A stretch of 64,000 bases of DNA from Adiantum capillus-veneris (lineage: Eukaryota; Streptophyta; Polypodiopsida; Polypodiales; Pteridaceae): positions 5,765,001-5,829,000 of the forward strand of contig CM043942.1 of the NCBI GenBank assembly GCA_014529385.2, read 5' to 3'. The stretch's first letter is position 1, and every line of letters starts with the position of its first letter. Positions 1-15,167 of the stretch are shown here, in pieces. Below the pieces are notes generated by a model. It made no database searches. It was given only the letters and a program-made list of their open reading frames with translations, and was not told the DNA's origin. The position numbers and the translations under genes were made by a program.

Positions 1-1405
1 GATAATGGGCTTGATTTGGGATAAAATGACCTTATGAGACCAGTTTGAGGGCCTGTTGTTGCTGCCTCTATGAATGAACTTTAGAACATGAGCAGGGACC
101 ACCTTACTCTTGTCAATCTTGGACCGGTGAAGTTTCCCATGATGTACTTCAAGCTGCATGCTGAGGAAGGTTGTGCTAACTCCTGTACCATCTTTAAAAA
201 TGGTGCTGCTGTCATCAATGGAGAGGCAAGGGGGGTAAATTGGGTTGGTAATAGTTAAATACCTAGGATGATCATTATTGACCCAAAAGATATCATCAAA
301 GAATCTGAATGGAGTTTTGAATTGAAGGAGGTGGTGTCGATGAAGAGGATCTTTGAGGGTTGAGTGTATGTAGTTATATTCCAATGCATGGAGGTAGAGA
401 TTACACCAAATTGGAGAGCAAGCAAGTCCCATGGGGATCCCATTAATCTGCCTGTAGACCTCTCCATTACACTGTACATACATATTACTAATAAGCCAGG
501 AGTTTAGCTCAAAGACTTGTCTCTTGTCAAAGGATAGCTGGTTTTTATAAGGCTGTTGTGACCAGTTTCCATTTGTACACTACTTGGGGAAGTTCTTAAA
601 TGAGATAAAAGGGGCTTGTTGATCAAAGACATAGCTGATGAGTGAGTTGATGATGGAGATTATGCCAATACTTCCCTGATGAGGTATATTCTCATAACAT
701 TTCTTGGTATCAGCTGAGAATACCGAGGTTACTTTGTTTGGTAGATTGAGAATAACTTCGTACAGGGAGTCCACAACCCACCAAGATTGGAGTCGGACAT
801 TACAACATAATAAGGCTTTTTGGTTGAGTAAGTGTGCCCTATGTTTTAAGCAGGGGATACATGTTTTGAGGATGCAAGCTAAGAGTAAAGATACCTCTGA
901 GAAACAGCAATTAGACCCACAAGTGATCCATCTGAAGGCATTTTTGTGAGCCTTATAAATGGCTGTTAGGTAAGGTCGAGGGTAGAGGTTTTTGAGGTGA
1001 ATTTTGGTGAGGTAATCATCAATTGTTTTCAAAATGTCAGACTGGGGAATAGTAATGGACAGAAAGTCGGATTCAGAGAGCCTCTTTTTAGCTTCTTGAG
1101 TCATAAAGGTTGGGCATATAAAGACAGGGTTATTGGCAGCCTTGTCTAAGCAGGTAATAAAATACTTGCTTTTTAGAGCCTCAATATGCTAATCCATAGG
1201 GGCAATTAACTTGGTTGAGTTTTTAAATGGAAGCATGGTTTCACAAAAAGCCCAAAAGAGTTGTTTAATTCTATCCTCCTGAAGTAGGGGAGGTAAGACT
1301 AAAATGCTACTTTGTAACACATTGGAAAGGCATAACCAGAGTTCGCTTATGGCAATGTGTTTGCACAAAGGCTGGGACGGTAAGTCCCTTTGTGAGAATG
1401 TTTCT
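1..1405 (-). pseudogene. Penelope-like element reverse transcriptase, C-terminally cut by the window edge
   Basis: Read on the minus strand, one frame runs from about 1405 to 1 and carries recognisable reverse transcriptase blocks. They are, in order, a DKAANNPVFICP segment near 1150, VFSADTKKCYENIP near 720, QINGIPMGLACSP near 440 and the catalytic box RFFDDIFWVN near 310. The GIPMG..CSP..CNLYLHALE arrangement is typical of Penelope-like retroelements rather than of LTR elements or L1-type LINEs. Two in-frame TAG codons interrupt it, at 580-582 and 1189-1191, so it is a pseudogene. Any C-terminal GIY-YIG endonuclease would lie beyond base 1 and cannot be seen. The assignment to Penelope rests on motif pattern, not on a search. 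Confidence 0.7.
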
Positions 1406-1427
1406 CATACTCTGATTGTCAATGTAC

Positions 1428-2036
1428 TTAAGATAAAAATAGCACATCGTTAAGACTATTACAATACCCAGGGGTAGACTCATTGCACTGACAATTTGGA
1501 ATTACAGTTTTGGAAAAGACTTGCTTAGCATTGCATAATTGTAGCTTGATAGGGTCCATGAATGACCAAGCAAAATAGAGATTATCCCATAGCTCATTAG
1601 TTGGAATATCCAATCCATACAAAAAAAGGCTAAAGAAGGTGTGGATAGACCTGATATCCATGGGAGCATTCCTGTAGGTAATATGTATGAAGAAGCGATT
1701 TTTGGTAGGGGACGGAGGATTCAGACAAAACCTTCCAACTTCATCCTTGCAAACATCCAGCAATTAGATAAAAAAATATAGCAGACTCTTAGCACTGGGA
1801 GCACATCCAGGGGTAACAGCAGATCGAGCACGTGAAGTAGAGGTGGGTGTGGGGGTAAAACAAGGGGTAGTAATAGGGGATGGACTGGGGGTCTGTGCTG
1901 CAGATCGGCTGACAGTAGAATAGCTAGTAGAGGACTCAGATGGTGAAAAAACTGGGGTCCAGGGAGGGGTATTAGGTGGTTGGGTTAAAAAGCGGGGTTT
2001 CATGCCCTTCCTCTGCCTACCTCTTCCCTGGTCCAC
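1428..2036 (-). pseudogene. probable 5' coding part of the Penelope-like element
   Basis: Two adjacent minus-strand open stretches lie just upstream of the reverse transcriptase. The first (2036-1764) is rich in Pro, Ser and Thr (PSPSPITTP...TPTPTSTS). The second (1763-1428) contains a Cys-bearing segment, NCQCNESTPGYCN, in a frame different from the RT. Their position and shared strand suggest they are the N-terminal region of the same element, shifted by small indels. No known domain is recognised, and the Cys cluster is only suggestive of metal binding. Confidence 0.35.
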
Positions 2037-2141
2037 TCATCCTCTTTTGCCATGTCTAGAGTCAGAGTTAGATTCTCTGGTGGGCAAGACAGCCTTTTGA
2101 AGAAAGGTTTCCATTTCATTGTTCTAAGCATCAAGCGGGGC

Positions 2142-2143
<2 letters not shown>

Positions 2144-2206
<63 letters not shown>

Positions 2207-2273
2207 CCATTCACTACAGCCTATGTGAGTGAGTGAGTGTGTGTCTATGAGAGAGAGAGAGAGAGAGAGAGAG
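2144..2273. repeat. compound microsatellites (TG)n(AG)n
   Basis: A (TG)n tract runs directly into (AG)n at 2144-2206, followed by a second (GTGA)/(GA)n tract at 2229-2273. The first ends the Penelope-like region. Peptides read through it are low-complexity artefacts. Confidence 0.9.
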
Positions 2274-2589
2274 GGCTCTCACATTGGCACTAGAGAGAGA
2301 GGAAGGAGAATAAGCAACGGTTTTACAATCATCAATCAACAAAGCGACAATCGACGGAGTCCGCAATAAAAATAAAAAATAAAAAATTGAGAACCGACAA
2401 AATTGAGAATTGACGTAGTTTGGAAATTTCAATCCGAGAATCCATGGTAGAAGATGTGCAATCCCAAGGTAGGAGCACACCTCAACAAACGGCAAAGGTG
2501 GATGATGGGAGGCAACTCCAACAATTCTCCGCTATTTTTGAAGATGTTTACGCTAGATTTTTTGAGCTTTGTGAGTGATCTCGCCTTCG

Positions 2590-3475
2590 GGTTGACTTGG
2601 AATTCTTAGGTGAATCTCAAAATTCATAGGTGAAATTGCACTAAACCTATGTTTTCGCGAGCATTTAAGGAAAATTAGAATTTTTAAGACAAATCTCAAA
2701 ATTTTTAATGGGGGTTACACTAAATCAAGTTGAGGCATAGTGTTTTCTCCTAAAAACTTAGAAAACTTGTGTATGAGAAATTTTAGGGACAACTTGATTA
2801 TATTTGGAGGGTTTTACACTCAATTTCTCTATACTTGTAGGTTTCCTCACCTTCAAATCTAGAATTTAAAAATAAATTTTAAAATTTGTAGGTGGGATTA
2901 CACTAAATTGATATTTTTAAAAGCATTTGGCTATACCATACTTTTTTTCAAATATTTTAGAAGCAAATTTACTATATTTAAAAGTTTTGCACTAAAATTC
3001 TACGCACTTTGTAGATTCTCTAAACATTAATTTATGTTCTCTAACCTTTGTAGTTTCTTTTTTCTTTTTTTGAAGTACTCTTAAGAGCTTAATTTGAATT
3101 AACTCAAAAGGAATACATGCAAACCTTGCCATATCCTTTGCACATGGGTCTCCAACCTATACAACATATGCACACTGTGACCCAAAACATAACCGAACAT
3201 TTTTGCAAGTACACTATATTTTCATCAAGGACCTATCTTCTTATTCTCGGTAAGCGGCTTCCTCCTGCTTGATAAAAGCCATTCACAATTAGAGATAAAT
3301 CTCAAAAAATTTAGATATGATTATACTAAACCTAAGTTTTTTCCTCCAATTGTTGTGGTTGTCCTAACATTCAAATTAAATCTTCCTTATGTCACATGGC
3401 AAGGGCCTCCAAGGTGCATTAGATATAGTTGAGAAAATTTGTAAGTGGGATTATACTAAACCTAGGTTTTTCTTA
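2590..3475. repeat. degenerate tandem repeat, AT-rich
   Basis: A phrase of the type AAATCTCAAAATTT..AGGTGGGATTACACTAAA..TTTTT recurs near 2606-2660, 2690-2760, 2805-2830, 2870-2930, 3293-3345 and 3425-3470. Spacing and sequence have drifted, so it reads as an old, decayed tandem array. No gene is seen in it. Confidence 0.5.
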
Positions 3476-3780
3476 AGCACTGGGTACACAATAGATTTTT
3501 GCTATTATTCAATAGTCCATTATCTATACTTTTTATAATACAGTTTGAAACATTAGAGGAAAGAGAGGGCCTCCACGTGTTGTTTTTTGTTTGATTTACA
3601 TGGCCTATTTGACAACGCTGAAATTGAATTGTTGAGTCCCTGCTGGGTTGTCCTCCTTAACCATATACACATTAAAGAGCCCTTGAAAATTGAGTGAATA
3701 TGTTCAAATTCTATGCGATTCCATCCTTTTTCAATGACCTGCAATAGTCAAAATAGTACTCCTGACAACCTATTGTCAGC

Positions 3781-3781
3781 A

Positions 3782-3816
<35 letters not shown>

Positions 3817-3878
3817 AAGACCACGTAGACTGTGCAAATCCACCTTTTTTCAATAATATATAGACTGTAGGAGTCAAA

Positions 3879-3960
<82 letters not shown>
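3781..3960. repeat. two compound microsatellites (TG)n(AG)n
   Basis: (TG)n followed by (AG)n occurs at 3781-3820 and again, longer, at 3881-3960. The same motif (GTCAAAAT..) precedes both, suggesting local duplication of the tract with its flank. Confidence 0.9.
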
Positions 3961-3962
<2 letters not shown>

Positions 3963-4301
3963 CTACCGCAAGCAAGTAGACATAGAAAGAAAAAGAGTGA
4001 GGTGGGTCATCGGGACCAAGACCAAGACCTTGATCAGGATAGCTACTAATAATCATGTATAGGTATAGTAGGCCAAGCGATGGCACCGTGAAGGTCAGTA
4101 ATAGTAACTCGATTGTGAAGCGGAGGTGAACATAGAACAAGCATTGTCCGCTAGTGGGGAGCGCTTGGTAGTAGAAGATGGGTGCTCAAGGCAATAGGAG
4201 TGCATGGGTTTTCTTGAGCCACTAAAAGTTTGGTTTGATAGCGAGAGAGTAAAGAACTAATGGCTTAGGTGGGAGAATTGTAGCCACAACTTTGTCAGAT
4301 G

Positions 4302-6629
<2,328 letters not shown>

Positions 6630-6900
6630 TCAAATCTTGCCTAGAAGTCCATAGATTGTCGGACACTCCCTGAACAAGTGGAAAAGATCTTCACAAGCTG
6701 TTCTACATTGCGAGAATCTATCTGGACCAATTCCCCTAGCAAGGACCTTCACTCCAGTTGGCATGGATCCCCATAGCACCTTCCATAACAAGACCTTCAT
6801 CCTATGCGGCCATTGAGGGCACCAAATGTTCTTCACGGTTGTTTCCCACCTTGACTTTGGCCTTTATTGAGCGGGGAGAACCAATGTTGTGATTTCATAA
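6630..6900 (-). pseudogene. LINE C-terminal zinc-binding (zf-RVT type) fragment
   Basis: Minus-strand translation gives KNIWCPQWPHRMKVLLWKVL, then RFSQCRTACEDLFHLFRECP. This is the W..P.K...F.W....L.T...L and C..C....E...H.F..C pattern found at the C-terminus of plant LINE reverse transcriptases (zf-RVT). Only this short part is present, with no RT core around it, so it is an isolated relic. It is not the same LINE as the one at 60-64 kb. Confidence 0.6.
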
Positions 6901-7084
6901 GAGTGAGATACCAATTCTTTGTTGGGGGAGGATGTAGAGAATCTTAACGTTGGATGCACTTGGGCTTCTTTTGTGGTTAGCAACGTTGTTTTGTCTTCTA
7001 GGAGCGCTTGCCTCCGACTTGCCTCCAACTACTTTAGCTTCACATATTCGAAGAATCTATAGATGTTTTACATCTATCCCAAGG

Positions 7085-7107
7085 CATGTGTGTGTGTGGG
7101 TAAGTGA

Positions 7108-7183
<76 letters not shown>

Positions 7184-7225
7184 ATATAATTTTAAACATC
7201 AGAGGAACAATCCAATATGGATGTT

Positions 7226-7310
<85 letters not shown>

Positions 7311-7410
7311 TGGATTGTTATCTTCCTAGAGTGATTCCAAGGAAGACAATCTCATTCTCCTCACACGCGGACATGTAGATACACACACACCTACCTATAT
7401 ATGACTTTGA

Positions 7411-7446
<36 letters not shown>
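7085..7446. repeat. cluster of three (TG)n(AG)n microsatellites
   Basis: Three compound tracts occur in under 400 bases: about 7085-7180, 7226-7308 and 7409-7446. Each changes from TG to AG in the same orientation. Confidence 0.9.
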
Positions 7447-7462
7447 TCCAATAACCATGCTT

Positions 7463-7498
7463 TTGTTGATCGCAACAACGCGCGGGTTACATACTAGT
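7463..7498 (+). mobile_element. candidate Helitron 3' end
   Basis: The sequence CGCAACAACGCGCGGGTTAC is followed by ATACTAGT. A GC-rich CGCAAC..GCGCGGGT motif a few bases before a terminal CTAG next to T is the usual form of plant Helitron 3' ends. The stem is imperfect, and no matching 5' TC end or Rep/helicase gene was found, so this is a tentative call for a non-autonomous or truncated copy. Confidence 0.35.
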
Positions 7499-7902
7499 TG
7501 TCTTTACCGGGCTTGTGGCCTTTGCCCCCTGCCTTTCGCCTGTTTAGTGCTCAAAAGCAGATAATAGCAAGGGATTCTTTAAAATGCCATGTACGCAATA
7601 TTTTTAAAATTTATTACCTTATATACTAACTTCATGATCTTCAGGTAAAAGAAAAATAAATTGAAACCCCCCATTAGGCAATACATACCATGAGGTTAAT
7701 TTTTTCCCAAATTGAACTAGTAGGGGGTACCAGCTGTAAAAATAAAAAAATGGCTCATTAGTGGAAGGTGGAAGGGAAAGGTTAATTAAAACTTAAGAGG
7801 AAAAGGAAACTGGAAGACCAGGGGATGCGCTTTCCCTTTCGATCTCTCTCTCTTTCTCTCCTTCTCAGCCTGGCAAACAGGGCGACCTCCCTCCCCCCCC
7901 CT

Positions 7903-8003
7903 GTGTGTGTGCGCGTGCGTGCGTGTGTGTGTGTGTGTGTTTTGTGTGTGCATGAGGCGAGGCCACAAGGGCAAAGCAGACGACTTCTCTCCTTCTCTCT
8001 CTC

Positions 8004-8086
<83 letters not shown>
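7903..8086. repeat. (GT)n and long (CT)n microsatellites
   Basis: A GT/GC-rich tract at 7903-7952 is followed by about 75 bases of nearly pure CT at 7996-8086. Long open frames across it on both strands are dinucleotide artefacts. Confidence 0.9.
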
Positions 8087-8090
<4 letters not shown>

Positions 8091-11000
8091 CTGCACAAGG
8101 CTAGGCCTAAACCCCTCAGGGTTAGTGATGCAGCCTCGTAGGGCACCTGTGTCTTGATGAGCGCGACACAAGGACATGATGAGAAGGGAACAAAGCAGAG
8201 GTGGTCACATTTTGTCTTCGTTTGCACAAGGCAGGGGCAAGAATGGACCAAACTTACCGTACCTCCTTCATGGATTGGCCGCTACTGATATTACCTTGAA
8301 GCCTTACATAATACCAAGAACTACCATGTGTCCTCCCGTACTAGCTTCTCGGACACCTCCTCCATGACCACACACCACAATACATACAATTACATACATA
8401 CTTCAGATTTAATCATTGGAATCTCATGAGATTCCTATTCTCATCTCTCACTATCTCATATATAGCTTATCGCTACTCAATATATTTTGAGGATCAGGGT
8501 CAAATTCATGTTGGATCAGGCATGGTTCAATCATCTATAATCCAACCACTCTCGTGATGGCATTGTGCGTTTGTTTACATTAAAAAAATGCCTCCATGTG
8601 CCCCTCCCCTTCCCTTTGCCGTCACCATCGTTGTCACACATGGCCATCTTGGCCTGATGATGGTGCTATCGTTGACGAGTGTCTCAGCCTCGTGTAGCCT
8701 TTTTGCTCTTGATAGGATGCAATTGTCCTTGCATAGCTCTTATCTCCTATCATGCATCATCAAAATATTCTGGCTAATTGGTATTTTCCAAAATGTGTAC
8801 TACATACTTCTCGGTACCCCCTACTGGTAACTCTACAAAGAAAATAGATTACATCAAAATATTCTCTCTTCCCTCGCTTTCCCATTCCTTAACGGCTCAA
8901 CCTACCTGTGTTTCGCCCCTCTACCCCCCCTACACCACATTGGTGGAGTTGATGGGCACTCTCTTACTCTTTTCTTGATCTCTTTTTCTGCTTCCTCCCT
9001 AGACGCCGATGTTGCGATGGCCTTTGCACTTAACACATGCTAGGCTTAGCTTCTTTTCTTAGCTAGTCAATTGCGATCAACAATCTTACTATGATTGTAC
9101 TTCCATGCCGGTCATTCACTAGCAGTGACTCCTCTGATTAATGATCACACATCCCTTAGATTTTATTGCCATGGATCCTTGAGTACACACATCATGCTAG
9201 TGCCCACTATCTTAAAACTGAAGTCGTTGTCACACTGCATGCGACACAAGGACGACGCGTCAGGTCTGACCCCGAGTTCTTGTTTGACGAAGTGCAAAGA
9301 TATTGAATAGCGCAACAAGCTTTAGCTAGGGTCCACATATTGCGGCATGCTCAGGATATTCAAGATTCTTTTCTTCTACTGCTCGTTGGGGTCACTCAAG
9401 GATTCTCATGAAGGACTTGTTGGTTAGGGCTGTCATCTGTCAATCGTACTGACCTCGTAAAGTCTACATGTTACTATGCTGTCAAGCTTATTTTCATTGT
9501 ACATGCTCATCAGCCTTCAATTGCTGTCCTTTTTCTGTACATGGTGGACTGAAGTGGGGAATTAACAATTGGAAGGAATGTTCTCATCAATTGGCAATGT
9601 GTTGGAACTAATTAAAGTTTTCTTGTCTGCAAATGGTATTGATGTGGTCGGCTCTCTACAGAGGTGCCTTTTGCCAATGGAGTATTCAACATCTACTACA
9701 GAACATTATGAGTCTGGAGCCCCAGTCTTCAAGTAGTTGTATGATCACTCCCGTTGGATGAGGCGTTGGAGTTGATCACCTTGTGTCAAGTTTCTTCTGT
9801 CCCAAAATTGACATCTTTGTCTCTCTAAAGGGGTGTGTAGTTGGACAGGTGGTGTCCCACCACTTAGTGTGACAGTTCTTGGTATGGGAGGTACGCTAAG
9901 TTTGGTTCATTCATGCACACACCATATGTAAGGTCTCCGACCTCGAGCTAAAAGAACATCATTGTACCATGAAACAATCATAATGGAAAAAGTTACTATT
10001 TTTAGCAGTTTTCCAAAATCTGTCGATGCCATGATGTTTAGAATGTCATAAATCTTCCAAAAGTGAATTAAAATAATTTTTGTGGAAAATTTCAAAAATA
10101 GTAAGTTTTTGGTCACCCGACCCGTCTAGTTTTAACCGTCTCGAAAAACTGCACCCATACCCCGAATTTGAAAAAAATGCATTTTCAGACACCGAGGGCT
10201 ACTAAATATGGCAGGTACTCGGACAGGTACACCTTAGTTAGAGCTTAGTATAGCAATTTACGACACAAAAGTCCGATTCGTATCACCCGTTTTAGCCTAA
10301 AGTCAAAATTTCCTAAGGCTGTGTGGGGAGCACCGGGGCTTGGGGGCTGTGTGGGAACAGGTCCCAGGCCACTAGGAGCTTGCTTTAGCAACTAGGGGGC
10401 GCCCTCACACCTCTAGGGAGCTGTGGGAGACTTGCCATGCTTGAGAGAGAGTGTGAGAGTTAGTTAGACTAAGTTAACTGGACACTTGGTAAGCATGTAA
10501 CTGAGTTGCCTTGCATGAGGTGAGTACTCCCATCAGATGTATTTAGCACCTTTTAGGGATTCTTTGACAACAATCATGTACGCAGAAACTAAGCTTTTCA
10601 TTGATTTATCATTAGATACTCTCTAATTCTCCGTATCCATGATCTATTGCTAAAATCTTACTCTAATTAGTAATCATGCAAGCAATTAATTAGTCACTCT
10701 TAATCATAGATTAATGCATGATTAAGGAATCAACCGCTAGTCACCATTGTAATTGAGAACAAGTCGGCATTGAGGTAGAGATGGTCAACTGCTTTCTATT
10801 GCCACACAATGTTTAAACAACTAAATTAGAATCAATTAGCTCATAGGTTAGGATGTAATTAGTGAAATTAACCCATCATTAATCACTAGGAAGGGAGAAA
10901 CCCTCTCACCTATGCATACGGTAAATCTGCAAACCTCTGATTGCATTAGGAAGTAATTAAGCATGCCGAATTCATCTCTAGTAAATAGATTGAGAAGAAA

Positions 11001-12892
11001 CCTGTAATTCTTAACTATCTAGGCTAAATAATTAACCTTAGGGAAAATTCCCATAGAACAAGTAAGGTGCTATCAGAAATCTCTATGTCTTGAAGTAATC
11101 AAACCTCTTGTAAAAGGGGAATTGCTTATTGAAATTAATCTGTCATTTTGGTCGTATGTTGCTCTCGAGTATTAGCTCTATTTTTTCCAAGTTGTCAATT
11201 TAAGTTGTGAGTATAAAATGGCCCCGGTAAAGAGAACTCGTTTCGATGGTTCCCATGACCACGAGATGGGATAAGCAACATGAATGGGAAGGGAAAGGCT
11301 TACATGGTTGACCAAGTACCGGCCAACTCACGGAGCAATGACGAGAAAATTGTGGAGGTGGGTACATTTTTAATTCAAGTTTTGTTTAAGTTAACATTGT
11401 ATCCGATAAGTTAGGAAAGAACATATCCCTAAACATGTAGGAGAAATCCAACAGAGATCACGTCATTTGAATTGAAATGTATATTAATTTTCAAGTAGGA
11501 AAGAATGATTGTTGGATATATTGTTTGAGCTAGGAAAGAATGTTTGCTAGGAAAAATTTAGCTCAGCTAGTTCATTTTCAATTCCAATGTTGATCAGCTA
11601 GTCCGAACCCCCTCTTGATCACAGGGGGCAACTCGCGAAGTTATTCGCAGGAGCTAGAGTTCTTGGTTAAGGGCTCTTGAATCCACGACCGTTGGTTAAG
11701 TGGTGGATATCTACGACTGCTGATTAAGTGGTGGAAGTCCACGACTGCTGGTTAAGCGGTGGACAACCTAGTTGTATGGGCAACTAGGCGACAACGGGAG
11801 GAGTAAACTCTCGCTGGGGGAGGGATGTTGTACCCCCAGAACATTGGAACTTTAAATGAATGAGTTTTTGAGTGAATTTTTACTAGAATTACTGTCTTGG
11901 TGCCGCTTTGCAATACTGGTTGAAGGGTTGTATTAAAGAACTTGTGAATCGGAAAAATAAACAAAGAACTTATATGTTGAACAACCATTGTGGTAGTAAT
12001 TAGGTAACAAAGGAAGTGTGAGTATCAGGTGGAAAGTGGGGGCTTGGCTCGGGTTGCCAATGCCTATGAGAAGGGTGGTCCCGATTGGTCGGGAACTCTC
12101 CGTCCCCATAGTGTTATAAGTTAACGCTAGTATTACTCATTGCCCCAAGAGCGGCGAAGCCTCAAGTGTACGTGCCTCTGAAACATGGGGAAAAAGGCAC
12201 TCGGGACTTCTCTCCTCTTGGAGGGTGGGTTTTAGGATCGCTAGATAAGTTAATCACGCTTCCCCGACGGGGTGGAACTAGATCTCAATGCTAGTAGGCT
12301 CGAACTCGATTCACTTTGTGATGAGAGATCATCCGCTAGATGAACCATAAACCACTTTGTTTGCTTCCGATGTAGATCTAGTGGCCACCAGGTTTACCAT
12401 CAGATCCGTCGTTTGAGACGACGGGGTGGGGACCTCACACCATATAATTAGTACGTATTGAACTTTAGTCTTATCCATCGTCTAATTGCAAAATGAAGCA
12501 GGAGGCTAATCTATATATCTATATAACTCTATTATGGGAGGCCATATTCAGGCACTCCACGTGGTTGCAAGAGGTATAAGCCCTAAGCGTGGATGTTAGT
12601 CGTCACAAGGAGAAAGGGATTCCGGTAGGGGAAGGGAGACACCTTGCAATCCCCTAAGTGACCGGCCACTGAGCACACTCTGTTCAGTGTTTTCAACTCC
12701 TAAGGCATTCGGAGCTATTATGACTATCGAGCCTTGGAGCTGGTGAAGCTAGCTAGGCAAAAAACAATCACAGCCGCACACGACCAGAGAGAGAGAGGTA
12801 GATGTGTGTGCTTCCATCTAGATTCTCTTTTACTCTTAATTTCGCCATTAGAGTGTGTGCATAATGCACACTAGCATTACATCGGTACCAAT
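8087..12892. other. intergenic DNA without a recognised gene
   Basis: Nothing protein-like could be supported on either strand. At 11690-11765 there are three imperfect copies of a unit of about 31 bases (CGACTGCTGGTTAAGTGGTG). At 12405-12425 there is a 7-bp stem hairpin (CCGTCGT/ACGACGG). A phrase CTATATAACTCTATTA at 12518-12535 recurs near 14080. Old transposon remnants are likely but not identifiable by eye. Confidence 0.5.
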
Positions 12893-13181
12893 ATGGGCAT
12901 GCTGCTAGGGTACGACCATGCATCCTCTTCTCCGGTTCTATCTACTCACCCAAGTTCTCCACATGGCTCGAAGCATGAAAGCACCGAGATACAAGAGCGA
13001 GGTCAGTACGGGATATTTGTGAGCACGAGGTCAATCCACGGTGGTGAGTTGGCCACCTCCAGGAGCATGCATGCATGGGAGCAAGAGAGGTCGGCAACTG
13101 TATTTGAAGGGGACGAAGGAAGGATTTGAGAGCTTTGTTGAGATTGCAAGCTTGGTGCAACTAGAGTACACCCATGCGGGT

Positions 13182-13182
13182 T

Positions 13183-13220
<38 letters not shown>

Positions 13221-13239
13221 ACTCTCTGTGTGTGTGTGT

Positions 13240-13271
<32 letters not shown>
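13182..13271. repeat. (CT)n followed by (GT)n microsatellite
   Basis: About 36 bases of CT and 44 bases of GT, with one TATG interruption. A further (CT)n lies at 13759-13788. The surrounding 12.9-14.2 kb shows no gene that can be supported. Confidence 0.9.
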
Positions 13272-13757
13272 TGAGTGCATTGCAATTGAGGTCCATTTGT
13301 GGTACTTTGCAACATGCTCTTACACTTGAAGCACATTGGCTGGGCTGGAAGCATATAGGCTGCTCTTAGGAATTGAAAAGCGCAAGATGAGTATTCAATT
13401 TTCTCCTTGGATCAAAATGATGAGAAAACCTACACGTTTTGGTTCTTGCTTCAAGGTATCAGTTCAACACACGACTCTTAAGGTTGTAGCCTATGGAACC
13501 TACACCAACAATTATAACTTAGAGTCTGCTTTTTTTGTGCAATCAGCTGCCACTAGAGGAGTTTGGCTCAAAGTGGTAGTCGTCCACATGCAAATTTCAT
13601 GTGAGTTTTCATGAGCTCTATATGTGCTTCACAAACTAATGGGCATGCTCCAGTCAGTGCTATTTCTTTTCTGCTTCCTTGCTCAAGCAACCTTCCTGAT
13701 CATATAATATTTGCTCATCATTGCCATTCGTACGGCCATCACCATCACCTCAATTCA

Positions 13758-13792
<35 letters not shown>

Positions 13793-14105
13793 ATACATAA
13801 AGAAAGGAGATTGGCAACTGACGCCAAATTTAAGCTTGCATAGCAGCAGCTTCGGCCAAATCAATTTTACAAAGAATATCATGCGCAAAACATTGTTTGG
13901 TTTTACATTAGATGTTGCTAATTCTTGGCACATTAATAGTGCAAGATGAGATTAAAATTTTGAATTTGTGAATTTTGTAGTTGTGTCCTTTGGAGATTGA
14001 CACTAGCATGGAGCAAGAAAAGAAGATGAAGAGGCTCATATTGATGGGGAGAGACCTATCTATACCTATCTATATATATATATAACTCTATTACTAGTGT
14101 GGCCG

Positions 14106-14123
14106 GCGGCCTTCGGCCGCCTC
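14106..14123. other. GC-rich hairpin with C(TTCG)G loop
   Basis: GGCGGCCTTCGGCCGCC is a perfect inverted repeat with a TTCG loop, next to a CT-rich stretch and 13 bases downstream of TATATAACTCTATTACTAGT. It may be part of a transposon end, but no partner was found. Confidence 0.4.
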
Positions 14124-14229
14124 TCTCTCTTTCTCTCTCCCCCCCTACGTGCGCATTGTCCTCACTGTAGCCGGATAAAGGAAATTGCGACACGTGGCAC
14201 TGAAAAACCAGTCTCCTTAATATATATTA

Positions 14230-14699
14230 GGGGAAATTACCAAAATACCCCTCTAATTTGAGGAAATTCCCAAAATATATACCCCTCAAATTTCAAAAAT
14301 TCCCAAAATGCCCCTGATATTTTGTCCTAAATTCCCAAAATGTCCTTCAAATTTTCCAAAATTCCCAAAATACCCCTGGTTGTGAGACTAAATTTCTCGA
14401 AAAATAAATTTTTCTGTAGGTCTTCACAAGAAGAGTGATTGTCTATCGTACAAGATGCTAAAACTACTATTTGAGTTGGTTACGTAGGCTTTGGAGATGA
14501 ATTGCTTCATTATTTTTAGACATAATTGTCTTTTTTGGCGATGGTAACTGGTGACAAATTACATGCTGAGCACTCAAAAACGGATCTCAATTGTCAAAAA
14601 CGAATGAAGATTAGAAAATCTTGAACATTCCAACCAAAATAGATAGAAGGGTATTTTGGGAATTTCCTCAAATTAGAGGGGTATTTTGGTAATTTTTCC
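14230..14699. mobile_element. MITE copy 1, Mutator-like, with TIRs and 9-bp TSD
   Basis: The left end GGGGAAATTACCAAAATACC and the right end, read in reverse complement (GGAAAAATTACCAAAATACC), match over about 47 bases apart from the first few positions. Flanks TATATATTA (14221-14229) and TATATAGTA (14700-14708) form a 9-bp target duplication with one mismatch, the length expected for Mutator-like transposons. The 470-bp interior has no ORF, so it is non-autonomous. The subterminal part carries repeated AATTCCCAAAATACCCCT-like phrases. Confidence 0.7.
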
Positions 14700-14986
14700 T
14701 ATATAGTATAGATGGAAAAGAAGATTCAGGGCAGCTACGTGGTCACAGGAAAATGAAGCAAAGCTGGTGCAACTTGAGGACGTCGATAGAGTGTCGGGGT
14801 TGGTTTCCATGAAGGCAAATACGGAGAAGGGCGAGAGGGACCCGACGAGCCTACGAGGTGATAGATAGCCGGATGTTAAACGGGCCAAAAGAGATAACGA
14901 CCATCTGCGTGTATCACGAGTGATGGGCATGGAGGTGAAGCGTCGATATCAATTTGATAACGGGCAGAATGTTGACAGCCCACTAG

Positions 14987-14992
<6 letters not shown>

Positions 14993-15033
<41 letters not shown>

Positions 15034-15123
15034 TATAGGCAAAATCGGCAGAGGAGCTGCTACAATAGCCTCCGCGCCCCAGCTCGACAGCCTGCTCAGT
15101 GCTTAGCCTACACTACGCGGAAC

Positions 15124-15167
<44 letters not shown>

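Noticed and set aside
12405-12425. CCGTCGT/ACGACGG hairpin as a terminator
   Set aside because: Intrinsic terminators are bacterial; there is no gene nearby and no U-run.
12893-13614. Several 60-110 codon ORFs as small genes
   Set aside because: They overlap on both strands around a microsatellite and show no conserved motif.
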